Assembly (NCBI RefSeq): GCF_000299915.1
Contig: NZ_AMRI01000018.1
Location: 1-64,000 of the forward strand
Direction: 5' to 3'
From: Gallaecimonas xiamenensis 3-C-1
GTDB lineage: Bacteria > Pseudomonadota > Gammaproteobacteria > Enterobacterales > Gallaecimonadaceae
DNA: 64,000 nt
Shown one piece after another: positions 26,655-36,109 of the stretch. Both the position numbers and the translations under genes were made by a program. The notes below the pieces were generated by a model. That model saw nothing but the letters and a program-made list of their open reading frames with translations, did no database searches and was not told the DNA's origin. Numbering within the stretch: the stretch's first letter is position 1; the number at the start of each line of letters is the position of its first letter.

Positions 26655-29600
26655 CGCCGCCGCCCGCCTGGCCAGGCTGTCCCTCAAGCGCCCTGTTACC
26701 GTGCTGATGCTGAGCCTGTCGCTGCTGCTGATGGGGGTGCTGGCGTCCCGCTGGTTGCCCCTGGAGATGTGGCCCGGCATCGAAATACCGCAAATCAGCG
26801 TCCAGGTGCCCTATGCCAACGCCACCCCCCAGGAGGTGGAAGACAACATCACCAGGCCCATCGAAGAGGCCCTGGCCACCCTGTCCGGGGTCAAGGAGAT
26901 GCGCTCCTGGTCCACCAGCGACGGCGCCAACGTCACCCTGCAACTGGATTGGTCTGCCAACATCAACGCCAAAAGCATAGAAGCGCGGGAAAAACTCGAC
27001 AGCATCCGCCACCTGCTGCCCAAGGACGTGGAACGGGTCTTCGTGTTCCAGTTTTCCACCAACGACATGCCGGTGCTGACCATGCGCCTGTCCGGCAAGA
27101 CCGACTTTGCCACCGCTTACGCGCTGCTGGAAAGGGAGCTGAAAAGACCCTTGGAGCGCCTGGCCGGGGTGTCCAAGGTCACCCTGTACGGGGTAGACAA
27201 GCCGGAGCTGAAAATCGACCTCAATGCCGAGCGCCTCTACGCCATGTCCCTGACCCCGCTGGACGTGGCCAGCCGCTTGCAGGCTGCCAACTTTCAGTTG
27301 GCCGCCGGTAACGTCTATGCCCCTGGCCAGCAGTGGCTGGTGCACCCCAACGGCACCTGGACCGACCCCGAGCAGGTAGGGGACCTCTACATCACCCCGG
27401 CGGTGCAGCTCAAAGATCTGGCACGGATCTCGGTGGGTGAACCGGAGCGCCGCGAAGGCCGCCACTTTGACCAGACCTACGCGGTGGGCCTGGACGTCTT
27501 CAAGGAGTCCGGCGCCAACCTGGTGGACGTAGCCCAGCGGGTGCTGGCCGTTATCAAGGACGCCGAGCAGAACCCGGCCCTGGACGGGGTCAGGCTCTTT
27601 GTCATGGAAGATCAGGCCAAATCGGTGCAGGACTCCCTGTCGGGCCTGTTGCAGTCCGGCCTTATCGGCGCCGCCCTGTCGGCCCTGGTGCTGCTGGCCT
27701 TCCTGCGCCGCTTCGCCATGACCGCCGTGGTGGTCTTGTCGGTGCCCTTCGCCATCTGCCTGACCCTGGCCATGATGTATTTCATGGAACTGAGCCTCAA
27801 TATCCTGTCCATGATGGGGCTGATGCTGGCGGTGGGCATGTTGGTGGACAACGCCGTGGTGGTGGTGGAATCCATCGCCACCGAGCGGGCCCGAGGCCTG
27901 GACGGCGACGAAGCGGTGACCCAGGGTGTCAACCGGGTGGCCCTGGCCATGGCCGCCGGCACCCTGACCACCGCCATCGTGTTCCTGCCCAACCTCTTTG
28001 GCGCCAAGATAGACATCACCGTCTTCTTGAAACACGTGTCGGTGGCTATCTGCATCTCCCTGGCCGCTTCCCTGATACTGGCCATCACCCTTATCCCCCT
28101 GCTGACCAAACGCTTCTCCGGAGCGGCGCCACATCAACCCACCGAGCCCAAGCGCTACCTGGGGGCGCTGAACTGGTTGCTGGCCCGTCCCAAAAGGGCC
28201 TGGCTGCTGTTTATCCTGCTGGCCGCCAGCACCGCCCTGCCCCTGGGCCAGCTGCCGTCAGACGATAACTTCGACGGCGACGACGAGCGGCTCTTTATCT
28301 CCATGCCCCTGCCTGGGGAGTTCCCCCTGGCCATGGTGGAAGCCGAGGTGACCCGCATGGAGGAATACCTCTATGCCAACAAGGACGAACTGGGCATAGA
28401 AGGGGTTTACTCCTATTTCGCCCCCTTTGAGGCCACCCTGACCCTGCTGCTGAAAAAGCCGGCCCTGCTGCCTAGGAACGAGCTGAAAAAGCGCCTGCGT
28501 GACAACTGGCCCAAGACCACCCTGGCCCGGCCGCAGTTCGGTTGGTCCAACGGCGGCGGTGGCGGCGTGCAGCTGACCTTGCAGGGCCCCTCCAGCGAGC
28601 GGCTGCGCATTCTGGCCGACCAGCTGGTGCCGCAACTGGCGGCCATCGAGGGCCTCAAGGACGTGCGCGCCGACCAAGACGCCCTGGCCCGGGAGATCCG
28701 TATCCATCCCGACCCAGAACGGGCCCGCCAACTGGGCCTGGATGCCCGCGCCATAGCCAGCCAGGTGAGCCTGTCGCTGCGGGGCCAGCCGGCCCGCACC
28801 CTGCGCACCGACGACGGGGAAACCGACGTCAGCCTCTATGCCAACCACGGCGCCCACCTGGATCTGCGCCAGCTCAAACGGCTGCCGGTGGCCTGGCACG
28901 ACGGCAAGCTTATCCGCCTGGAACAGGTGGCCGAGGTGGTCGAAGCGCCCCAGGTGGGCGCCATACAGCGTTTTGACCGCCAGACCACAGTGATGATCGG
29001 CGCCAACCTGGAAGCATTAGCGCTGTCGGACGCCCGTACCAAGATCACCGCCCTGATGGAGCAAGTGGCCCTGCCCGCCGGTTACCGCTGGAGCCTGGAC
29101 GGCCGTTTTCGCACCCAAGACGAAGGCCAGCAGGCGATGATGGTCAACATGATGCTGGCCCTGGTGATGATCTACCTGGTGATGGCGGCCCTGTTCGAAT
29201 CGGTGCTGATGCCGCTGGCCATCCTCACCGCCATCGGCTTTTCCATGACCGGCGCCTTCTGGGCCTTTTGGATAACCCAGACCCCCATGTCGGTGATGGG
29301 CATGATTGGCCTGCTGATCCTGATGGGAATAGTGGTCAACAACGGCATAGTGCTGGTGGATCGCATCAACCAACTGAGGGACCAGGGCCCCTTGCGGGAG
29401 ATGATCCAAAAAGCCTGTGGCGAGCGGCTGCGCCCCATCTTGATGACGGTGGCCACCACTGTGCTGGGGCTGGTGCCCCTGGCCCTTGGCAGCACCCGGG
29501 TCGGTGGCGGCGGCCCCAGCTATGCCCCCATGGCCATCGCCATTATCGGCGGCCTGCTGCTGTCCACCCTGGTCAGCCTGTTCCTGGTGCCGCTTTGCTA

Positions 29601-29676
29601 CCAGAGTCTGACCGGCCTCAAACGCCGTTGGCAGGCCATTTCCCAGGCCGCCCGCCTCAAAGCCGGGCTGGCATAA
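26647..29676 (+). CDS. RND efflux permease 2
   Basis: Second RND permease, 1009 aa, overlapping the first by 8 nt. It has the same domain order, with helix 4 LMLAVGMLVDNAVVVVESI (again Asp-Asn) and helix 10-11 LLILMGIVVNNGIVLVDRINQL. It differs from permease 1 in the periplasmic part and contains an unusual Gly run (NGGGGGV) in the second porter region. Two permeases behind one adaptor recall MdtABC, where MdtB and MdtC form a mixed trimer. No outer-membrane factor gene follows, so TolC or a homologue elsewhere must serve. Confidence 0.87.
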   Translation: MNNAAARLARLSLKRPVTVLMLSLSLLLMGVLASRWLPLEMWPGIEIPQISVQVPYANATPQEVEDNITRPIEEALATLSGVKEMRSWSTSDGANVTLQLDWSANINAKSIEAREKLDSIRHLLPKDVERVFVFQFSTNDMPVLTMRLSGKTDFATAYALLERELKRPLERLAGVSKVTLYGVDKPELKIDLNAERLYAMSLTPLDVASRLQAANFQLAAGNVYAPGQQWLVHPNGTWTDPEQVGDLYITPAVQLKDLARISVGEPERREGRHFDQTYAVGLDVFKESGANLVDVAQRVLAVIKDAEQNPALDGVRLFVMEDQAKSVQDSLSGLLQSGLIGAALSALVLLAFLRRFAMTAVVVLSVPFAICLTLAMMYFMELSLNILSMMGLMLAVGMLVDNAVVVVESIATERARGLDGDEAVTQGVNRVALAMAAGTLTTAIVFLPNLFGAKIDITVFLKHVSVAICISLAASLILAITLIPLLTKRFSGAAPHQPTEPKRYLGALNWLLARPKRAWLLFILLAASTALPLGQLPSDDNFDGDDERLFISMPLPGEFPLAMVEAEVTRMEEYLYANKDELGIEGVYSYFAPFEATLTLLLKKPALLPRNELKKRLRDNWPKTTLARPQFGWSNGGGGGVQLTLQGPSSERLRILADQLVPQLAAIEGLKDVRADQDALAREIRIHPDPERARQLGLDARAIASQVSLSLRGQPARTLRTDDGETDVSLYANHGAHLDLRQLKRLPVAWHDGKLIRLEQVAEVVEAPQVGAIQRFDRQTTVMIGANLEALALSDARTKITALMEQVALPAGYRWSLDGRFRTQDEGQQAMMVNMMLALVMIYLVMAALFESVLMPLAILTAIGFSMTGAFWAFWITQTPMSVMGMIGLLILMGIVVNNGIVLVDRINQLRDQGPLREMIQKACGERLRPILMTVATTVLGLVPLALGSTRVGGGGPSYAPMAIAIIGGLLLSTLVSLFLVPLCYQSLTGLKRRWQAISQAARLKAGLA

Positions 29677-29700
29677 AAAAGGGCCTTCGGGCCCTTTTTT
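29675..29700 (+). terminator. intrinsic terminator after the RND operon
   Basis: AAAAAAGGGCC, a short TTCG-type loop and GGCCCTTTTTT start at the stop codon of permease 2, with a clear T run. Confidence 0.88.
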
Positions 29701-29765
29701 GTTTGATCTGCCCTAGCCTCCATGCCGTACCATGAAAATTGCCTGCCCCAACAGGGAGTGTTGTC

Positions 29766-29993
29766 ATGAGGTTTCACGATCCCCACCACTGCCGACAATG
29801 CCAGTGCTGTCGCAGCCAACAGCAACGCCAAGCGGTTTTCAGCCGTAACCAGCATATCCTGCTGGTTTTGGCCAGTGGCGGTGCCTGGCTGGTGCCCTGG
29901 ACCCTCAAGCACTTGGTGCTGGGCCTCTATCTCCGGCTAAAGGGCTGGCGCTGCACCAGTTGCCTGACCAGCGCCGACGCCTTTCGCGCCTGA
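29766..29993 (+). CDS. 75-aa zinc-ribbon-like membrane protein
   Basis: A very small protein I cannot assign to a family. A first Cys cluster (His7-His8, Cys9, Cys12, Cys14, Cys15) precedes a single hydrophobic segment (about 30-54). A second pair, Cys63-x2-Cys66, follows. Two CxxC knuckles separated by a membrane-inserting segment recall the LITAF-type zinc ribbon layout. GGGAG lies 7 nt before the ATG, and codon use resembles its neighbours, so it is probably real. It stands alone between the RND terminator and the hybrid kinase gene. Confidence 0.6.
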   Translation: MRFHDPHHCRQCQCCRSQQQRQAVFSRNQHILLVLASGGAWLVPWTLKHLVLGLYLRLKGWRCTSCLTSADAFRA

Positions 29994-30015
29994 GCACAGA
30001 TTTTCGCCGCTATTT

Positions 30016-30043
30016 TTGCAATATATTTAATCACTTCCATACT
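30016..30043 (+). promoter_or_regulatory. possible promoter of the hybrid kinase gene
   Basis: TTGCAA (30016-30021) and CATACT (30038-30043) are 16 nt apart in an AT-rich stretch that stands out from the GC-rich surroundings. Each box matches 4 of 6 consensus positions. Confidence 0.35.
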
Positions 30044-30072
30044 TTGGTGCAGGAACCAAAGAGCAAAAGGCA

Positions 30073-32562
30073 ATGGCGAGCCTCTTTCCCCAACTGACCA
30101 CCCTGAGCTGGGCACCGGGGACAACCACAGTCGCCATCCACCAGGACGGCGATACCCGGCACCAAGGCACCAAACACACCTTACGCCAGTATTTTGGCCC
30201 CCAGGCCAAAGGGGTACTGACGGAGCTGCGCCGCCAACTGGCCCGGCAGCCCCAGGCCCATCTGGAAAGCCTGGTGGATGACCGCCAGCTGTGGCTGTCG
30301 GCAGAGCGTCAAGGTAAGGCGGTACAGCTGCAGCTGCTGAGCGCCGCCCCGGCCAGGGACGGCGAACTGATGCAGATGGCCGAGGGCCTGTGCGGTGTCG
30401 GCTACTGGCACTGGCACCTGGCCAGTGACCAGTTCAGCTGGTCACCCCAGGTCTATCGCATCTTCGGCCTGCCCCTGGACCACCCTACCTCCCTGGCCGA
30501 TACCCTGAGCCGCTACCACCAGGACGACCAGCAGGTACTCAAGGCACTGATCGCCAAAGCCAGCCTTGAGCCCATAAGGCGCCAGTTCCAGGCGCAGATA
30601 CTGCGGGCCGACGGGGAGTGGCGCCAGGTGGGGGTCCAAGGGGTCAGCACCGCCGGCAAGGATGGCCAGATCACCGACATCTACGGGGTCATTCGCGACG
30701 TAACCGCCGAGCAACAAAGCCGGGCGCAAATCAGCCGCCTGGCCCTGGTGGCCGCCCAGACCCGCACCAGCGCCTTTTTATGCGACACCGAGGGCCGGGT
30801 GGAATGGATAAACCCGGCCAGCGAAGCCCTCTACGGCTATAACCTGGCCGAACTCAAAGGCCGGCGCCCCGCCAGCCTGCTGGTGGGCAGTCAGACCGAT
30901 CCGGACACCAGCAGGCGCATCAACGAAGCCATGGCCAGGCGCCAGCATTTTGAAGGGGACATCCTCAACTACCGGCGGGACGGCAAACCGGTCTGGGTAC
31001 ATCTGAGCATCACCCCCCTCTTTCACCGCCTGCGCCACGATGGCTTTATCGCCATCGTCAGCGATATTTCCGACCGCAAGGCCAGTGAGGAGCGGCTCAA
31101 ACTCTATGAGGCGGCTTTCGATCAGGCCGAGGTGGGCATGTTGTTCCTGCGCCCCGCCGAGCAGGGCATGGTGGTGGAAGAAAGCAACCAGGCGGCGCAG
31201 CAGTTGCTGGGGTGCACTGAGCAGGCGCTGCTGGGCCAGCCCTTTCCCGGCCGTTTTTTTCACCAGGCCCTGCAAGGCCCCCTTGCGGGGGGCGACAACG
31301 ACGGCCAGGAGCTGAGCCTGGCAGCGGCACCGGAGCGCAGCCTCTATGTGCTGCACTCGCCGCTCTTTGGACCAGACCGCACCCCCTACCAGTTGGTGAT
31401 GCTGCGGGAAACCACCGAGCGCCGCCGTGCCGAGCGCCTGGAACAGCGCAACCAGAAGATGGAAACCCTGGGCCAACTGGTGTCGGGTATCGCCCATGAT
31501 TTCAACAACATCATCGGCATCATCCAGGGCAACCTGGAGCTGCTGGACGCCAAGCTGGAGGCCGAGCACAGCGGTCACAAGGCCATTGCCAATGCCCTCA
31601 AGGCCGCCAACCGCGCCTCTACCCTGACCCGGCGCCTGTCCCAGTTTTCTCGCCAGGAGCCGGTCAGCAACGAAGAGGCCGACGCCCACCAGTTGCTGCT
31701 GGACGCAGAAGAAATGCTGTCGGCAAGCCTTGGCAGCCAGATCGCCCTGGACGTGGAGCTGGACACTCACAGCGGCACGGTGCGGGTGGACAGGGGCGAC
31801 TTTGTGGACGCCATCCTTAACCTCGCCTTTAACGCCAGGGACGCCCTGGGAGAGGGCGGCCGCATCCGCCTGAGCTGCCTGCCGGTGTTGCTGGGCAGCC
31901 AGATCCCGGGCCTGGAGGCCGACGTGCGCCCCGGCCCCTATATCGAATTCGTGGTGACCGACAACGGCAGCGGCATAGCCCCCGAATTCAAAGACAAGGT
32001 ACTGGAGCCCTTCTTTACCACCAAACCCAAAGGTAAAGGCACCGGCCTTGGACTATCCATGGTCTACGGCTTTGCCAAGCGCTCCAAGGGTTACCTGTCC
32101 CTGGACTCGGCCCCAGGCCGGGGTACCAGCGTCCACTTGTGGCTGCCCCAGGCCTCTCCCCTTAACCGCGAGGTGCTGGCAGCCCCCCAGGACCAGGCCC
32201 TGCTGGCAGGCAAACGGCTGCTGCTGGTGGACGACGAAGCCGATCTGCTGGCGGTGGTGGACGGGCTGCTGCGCAGTTTCGCCGTCCTGGTCACCAGCTT
32301 TGCCGATCCGGTGGAAGCCCGGCTCAGTTTTGGCCACCAGGATTACGATCTGCTGCTGTGCGACGTGGAAATGCCCGGCATCAACGGCTTTGAGCTGGCG
32401 GAGGCGTTTGGGGCCCATTATCCGGGCCGGCCCGTTGCCCTGATGTCCGGCTATATGTCCCAGGTGCCGGCCCACCTTGAACAGTTGCCCAGGCTGGCCA
32501 AGCCGGTCAGCCGCACCGCCTTGCTGCAATGCCTTATCTCCCTTCTCAACCGGAAGCCCTGA
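30073..32562 (+). CDS. soluble hybrid histidine kinase with three PAS domains
   Basis: Sensor kinase of 829 aa with no TM helix, so it should sense a cytoplasmic signal. After about 100 residues of unknown type come three PAS regions (about 108-213, 222-335 and 345-447). The HisKA region has phosphorylated His475 in GIAHDFNN, and the HATPase has the N-box NLAFNARDAL (Asn587), TDNGSGI and GKGTGLGLSMV. A C-terminal receiver (about 713-825) carries Asp764 in LLCDVEMPG and the Lys of LAKPVS. Such an N-rich H-box (HDFNNIIG) is typical of HPK4-type kinases. The next gene, a response regulator, starts 1 nt after its stop. Confidence 0.9.
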   Translation: MASLFPQLTTLSWAPGTTTVAIHQDGDTRHQGTKHTLRQYFGPQAKGVLTELRRQLARQPQAHLESLVDDRQLWLSAERQGKAVQLQLLSAAPARDGELMQMAEGLCGVGYWHWHLASDQFSWSPQVYRIFGLPLDHPTSLADTLSRYHQDDQQVLKALIAKASLEPIRRQFQAQILRADGEWRQVGVQGVSTAGKDGQITDIYGVIRDVTAEQQSRAQISRLALVAAQTRTSAFLCDTEGRVEWINPASEALYGYNLAELKGRRPASLLVGSQTDPDTSRRINEAMARRQHFEGDILNYRRDGKPVWVHLSITPLFHRLRHDGFIAIVSDISDRKASEERLKLYEAAFDQAEVGMLFLRPAEQGMVVEESNQAAQQLLGCTEQALLGQPFPGRFFHQALQGPLAGGDNDGQELSLAAAPERSLYVLHSPLFGPDRTPYQLVMLRETTERRRAERLEQRNQKMETLGQLVSGIAHDFNNIIGIIQGNLELLDAKLEAEHSGHKAIANALKAANRASTLTRRLSQFSRQEPVSNEEADAHQLLLDAEEMLSASLGSQIALDVELDTHSGTVRVDRGDFVDAILNLAFNARDALGEGGRIRLSCLPVLLGSQIPGLEADVRPGPYIEFVVTDNGSGIAPEFKDKVLEPFFTTKPKGKGTGLGLSMVYGFAKRSKGYLSLDSAPGRGTSVHLWLPQASPLNREVLAAPQDQALLAGKRLLLVDDEADLLAVVDGLLRSFAVLVTSFADPVEARLSFGHQDYDLLLCDVEMPGINGFELAEAFGAHYPGRPVALMSGYMSQVPAHLEQLPRLAKPVSRTALLQCLISLLNRKP

Positions 32563-32563
32563 C

Positions 32564-33706
32564 ATGGACAATCATGTGCTCGTAGTGGACGACGACCCCC
32601 AATACCGCCAGCTCATCAGCGACATGCTCGACGGCGAGGTCAGCCAGTTGGGCACCGCCGCCGACGCCGGCGAGGCCCTTCGCTACCTAGAGGACAAGGA
32701 CCCCAGCATCATACTACTGGACCTGGAACTGCCGGACAGGGACGGCATCAGCCTGTCCCAGGATCTGGTGCGAGACGACAGGGCCATTATCTTCGTCTCC
32801 GGCCACAACACCCTGGACGAGCGCCTCAGGGCCTGGCAGGCCGGGGCTGCCGACTTTATCGCCAAGCCCTTCGCCATGGCCGAGTTTTTGGCCAGGCTTA
32901 ACCATTGCAGCCAGTTTTTAGCCAGCAAACAGCAGCTTAGCGAAAAGGAAGCCCGCTCAAGGGCCATGGCTTTTGCCTCCATGAAGGAGGCTTCCCAGTA
33001 CGGCTTTATCACCCAGTTTTTGAAAAACCTCATGGCCTGCCAGAGCGAGGAGCAGTTGGCCGCGCTGTTCTTTGCCGCCGCCGACTTCTTTCAATTCAAG
33101 GCCAGCCTTTGCTTCCACCACCAGGGGCTGCGCTGCCATGGCCCCGGCGGCCAGCCGGTCAGCCCCATCGAGGCCAACATCTACAGCCTGCTTATCCACC
33201 AGGGCCGCCTTTATCCCTTCGGCTCCCGGCTGATGGTCAACGACCAGCATTTGTCCTTCCTGGTCAAAGATATGCCCACCGATGCAGTAGAAGCGGGCAA
33301 ACTCAGGGACGTGGTGGCGGTGCTGGTAGAAGGCATGGAGGCCAAGTGGCGGGATCTGCACCGCCAGGACACCATGCGCGGCCTGGTAGACACCCTACAG
33401 GGCTCAATGGGGGACCTGGCCAACACCATACGCCAGTATGACCAGCGCCTGGAGGGGCTGATCACCAACCTCAACAACGAGATCCGCATGAGTTTTCACC
33501 TGCTGGAACTGAACGAGCAGCAGGAAGCCTTTTTCACCAACCTCATCGATCAGGGGGCCGACACCCTGAGGGCCACCGAAGGGGACTTGCGGGAGCTGGA
33601 AGTGCGCCTTAAGGCCATGCTGGAAACGGCCCAGGCCACCATGGTGCTGGAAAGCCAGGGCCCGGCAGCCCCGGTGGTCGAAGACGACGACGTGGAGCTG
33701 TTCTAG
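32564..33706 (+). CDS. response regulator with C-terminal GAF-like and coiled-coil regions
   Basis: Response regulator of 380 aa. The N-terminal receiver (1-125) has acidic DDD at 9-11, phospho-acceptor Asp53 in LLDLELPDRDG, Ser of FVSGHN and Lys of IAKPF. There is no DNA-binding domain. Residues about 145-260 could be a GAF-like fold, and 265-370 is a long, charged, helical region likely to be a coiled coil. The output is therefore protein-protein or a signal-binding step and is not recognisable. It is paired with the hybrid kinase; its TAG stop lies in a CTAG shared with the cheB stop on the other strand. Confidence 0.82.
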   Translation: MDNHVLVVDDDPQYRQLISDMLDGEVSQLGTAADAGEALRYLEDKDPSIILLDLELPDRDGISLSQDLVRDDRAIIFVSGHNTLDERLRAWQAGAADFIAKPFAMAEFLARLNHCSQFLASKQQLSEKEARSRAMAFASMKEASQYGFITQFLKNLMACQSEEQLAALFFAAADFFQFKASLCFHHQGLRCHGPGGQPVSPIEANIYSLLIHQGRLYPFGSRLMVNDQHLSFLVKDMPTDAVEAGKLRDVVAVLVEGMEAKWRDLHRQDTMRGLVDTLQGSMGDLANTIRQYDQRLEGLITNLNNEIRMSFHLLELNEQQEAFFTNLIDQGADTLRATEGDLRELEVRLKAMLETAQATMVLESQGPAAPVVEDDDVELF

Positions 33707-34722
33707 GAGGCCAGCAACTTCAGGGCCTTGGCGGCCAGTTGGTCCAAGGAATACTGGCCGCTGGCGGCTCCCGCTTCCCAGGCCGCCCTTGGCATGCCCC
33801 ACACCACCGAGCTGGCCTGGTCCTGGACCCAGTTGGTGGCACCTCCTGCGGCCAGTTTGACCATACCCTCGGCCCCGTCCTTGCCCATGCCGGTCAGCAA
33901 CATGGCCAACATGCGGCCGCAGCCGGTCTCGGCCGCCGATGAAAACAATACGTCCACCGCCGGCCTGTGCCGGCCCACCGGCTCATCGTCAAAGGCCTGG
34001 GCCCAAAGGGCGCCGCTGCGGCGTACCAGGCGCATGTGCCGGTCGCCGGGCGCTACCCAAACCTGCCCCGGTTTGATTGGGGTGTCCTTGGTCAGCTCCT
34101 GCACATCCAGGGGGGTGAGGCTGTTGAGGTGGCGGGTAAAGGCGCTGGAGAAAAAGGGCCTGATGTGCTGCACCACCAGGATCGGCGGCATCAGCGCCGG
34201 CCACTGGCATAGCACCCGTTTGACCGCCTCGGTGCCGCCGGTGCTGGCGCCAATCAATATGGCTTCGAGCTTGCGGGGGTTGACCCCGAATGCCGGGTGG
34301 CTGGGCAGGGCCTGGCGCTGCTGCAGGTTGGCCCCCGCCGCGACCTTGACCTTTTCCCGCAGCAGCTCCCCATAGGCCACCAGAGCAGCGGTAGCCCCGC
34401 CGGACGGTTTGGGTACGTAGTCCACCGCCCCCAGCTCCAGGGCTTCGAGGGTAACATCGGCGCCGTGCTGGGTAAGGGTGGAGACCATCACCACCGGCAG
34501 CGGATGCAGGCGCATCAGGTTTTTCAGGAAGGTCAGGCCGTTCATCTTGGGCATCTCGATATCCAGGGTCAGCACATCGGGCTTGAGGGCCTTGATGGCT
34601 TCCCTGGCTTCGAAAGGGTCCGCCGCTTCTCCCACCACTGTGATACCCGGATCCTTATTGAGGATGTCGCCAATCAGGGCCCGCATCAGGGCCGAGTCGT
34701 CCACCACCAGCGCTTTAATCAT
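33703..34722 (-). CDS. cheB: chemotaxis protein-glutamate methylesterase CheB
   Basis: CheB removes methyl groups from (and can deamidate) chemoreceptors when phosphorylated by CheA. The 339-aa protein has a receiver with Asp54 in LTLDIEMPKMNG, a linker (about 125-150) and the methylesterase domain. The catalytic triad is Ser160 in GASTGGTEA, His186 in VVQHI and Asp282 in GMGKDG. It overlaps cheD by 4 nt and is the last gene of the che operon. There is no terminator after it. Confidence 0.95.
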   Translation of the reverse strand: MIKALVVDDSALMRALIGDILNKDPGITVVGEAADPFEAREAIKALKPDVLTLDIEMPKMNGLTFLKNLMRLHPLPVVMVSTLTQHGADVTLEALELGAVDYVPKPSGGATAALVAYGELLREKVKVAAGANLQQRQALPSHPAFGVNPRKLEAILIGASTGGTEAVKRVLCQWPALMPPILVVQHIRPFFSSAFTRHLNSLTPLDVQELTKDTPIKPGQVWVAPGDRHMRLVRRSGALWAQAFDDEPVGRHRPAVDVLFSSAAETGCGRMLAMLLTGMGKDGAEGMVKLAAGGATNWVQDQASSVVWGMPRAAWEAGAASGQYSLDQLAAKALKLLAS

Positions 34723-35297
34723 CGAAATAGCTCCACCTTGCCGTCTTCCTTGATGGCCAGCTGCCGGGCCAGCTGGTCTTCCCTCAGTACCAGGGTGTCG
34801 TTGGCCAGTTTCCTTAGGTGCTTGACCCAGGCCCGGCCGTCGCAGGGCTCGAACAGCACTTTGCGCGCCTGCTGGCCACCAAGGGAACGAGCCAATACCC
34901 TGATACCCTCTTTGGCCACAAAGGCCTCCACAAAAGCGATGTTCTGATCGCCGATGCGCCCTTCACCGTAGATCTGGCCGCCGCCAAAAAGCTTGGCCTG
35001 CAACCTGTCACGCCTGGCTCCCAGGGCCAGCAGGCCGTTGACCAGGCTTTCCATGGCATGGGTTCCATACCGGTTGGCCTGGGAAAGGGGCCCAAGGCCC
35101 CCTTTTGCCTCCGGCAGCATAAAGTGGTTAAGCCCCCCTACCCCGGCTTCCCCGTCCCAGAGACAGGCACAGACGCAGGACCCCAAAGTGGTGCCGATCA
35201 GCTCCTGGCCGGCGGTCACGTAGTATTCGCCGGGCAACACCTTGACCAGGGTGCGGCCACGGGTCGGGTCGAAAAAACAGCTGCTGGCCAGGGTCAA
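34719..35297 (-). CDS. cheD: chemoreceptor glutamine deamidase CheD
   Basis: CheD deamidates selected glutamines of chemoreceptors and often binds CheC or CheY in other systems; no CheC is seen here. The 192-aa protein has the catalytic Thr-Cys-His set in TTLGSCVCACLWD and GGLNHFMLP. The start is TTG, overlapping the cheR stop (TTGA); no in-frame ATG exists before the conserved core, so a TTG start is the only reasonable choice. It is translationally coupled to cheR and cheB. Confidence 0.9.
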   Translation of the reverse strand: MTLASSCFFDPTRGRTLVKVLPGEYYVTAGQELIGTTLGSCVCACLWDGEAGVGGLNHFMLPEAKGGLGPLSQANRYGTHAMESLVNGLLALGARRDRLQAKLFGGGQIYGEGRIGDQNIAFVEAFVAKEGIRVLARSLGGQQARKVLFEPCDGRAWVKHLRKLANDTLVLREDQLARQLAIKEDGKVELFR

Positions 35298-36109
35298 ACG
35301 GCCACCTTCTGGTAAATGGTCTTGCCCAGGGACACAAAACCCTGCTGGTGCTTGTCCAATCCTTCGGCATGGCCCAGCAGCAAAAAGCCCCCGTCCTCCA
35401 ACTGCTGGTAAAAGCGCTCTATTAACGTCGCCTGGGTGGGCCTGTCGAAGTAAATCATCACGTTACGGCAAAAAATCAGGTTGAACTTGTGGCGAAAGGG
35501 CCAGGGGCCAATGAGGTTGAGCTGGCGAAAGGTCACCCTGTCGCGGACCTGGCGGCAGGGACGCATCCAGCCGGCCTGGTCCCCCCGGCCCTTGAGAAAG
35601 GTGTCGGCCAGTATTCCCGGCGGGATGGACGCCGCCTCGTTGACGTCGTAAAGCCCGCTTTGGGCAGTGGCCAGCACCTGGGTGTTGAGATCGGTGGCCA
35701 AGATCCGGTCTTCCCTCCGCCCCAGGCTGACCAATTGGGCGGCGATGGAATAAGGCTCTTCACCGGTGGAACAGGCCGAAGACCAAATGCGCAGTGGCGC
35801 CGGATGATCCTCGGCAATGGCCGCCAAGAAATCGAAGTGGTGCCCTTCCCTAAAGAACTGGGTCTTGTTGGTGGTCAGGGCATTGATGAACTGGATTTGC
35901 TCGTCCCTGTCGTGTTCCAGGCGCAGGCAGTACTGGGCAAAGTCCCCCAGCCCCAGCTCGCGGATCCGCCGGCTCAGGCGGCTGTAGACCATCTTGTCCT
36001 TTTGGTCCGACAGCCGGATACCGGCCAGGGCGAAGATCCTGTCCTTGATGTAGGCAAAATCCTGGCCGGTAAAGACAAAGCCGTCCGGCGGATTTAAAAG
36101 GCTTCCCAT
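35294..36109 (-). CDS. cheR: chemotaxis protein methyltransferase CheR
   Basis: SAM-dependent methyltransferase that methylates receptor glutamates, 271 aa. The N-terminal helical domain (about 12-80) ends with [13 protein letters not shown]. The Rossmann domain has the SAM site [16 protein letters not shown] and [12 protein letters not shown]. The start overlaps the end of the receptor gene by 16 nt. The receptor ends in EWEAF, a pentapeptide of the kind that tethers CheR. Confidence 0.94.
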   Translation of the reverse strand: MGSLLNPPDGFVFTGQDFAYIKDRIFALAGIRLSDQKDKMVYSRLSRRIRELGLGDFAQYCLRLEHDRDEQIQFINALTTNKTQFFREGHHFDFLAAIAEDHPAPLRIWSSACSTGEEPYSIAAQLVSLGRREDRILATDLNTQVLATAQSGLYDVNEAASIPPGILADTFLKGRGDQAGWMRPCRQVRDRVTFRQLNLIGPWPFRHKFNLIFCRNVMIYFDRPTQATLIERFYQQLEDGGFLLLGHAEGLDKHQQGFVSLGKTIYQKVAV

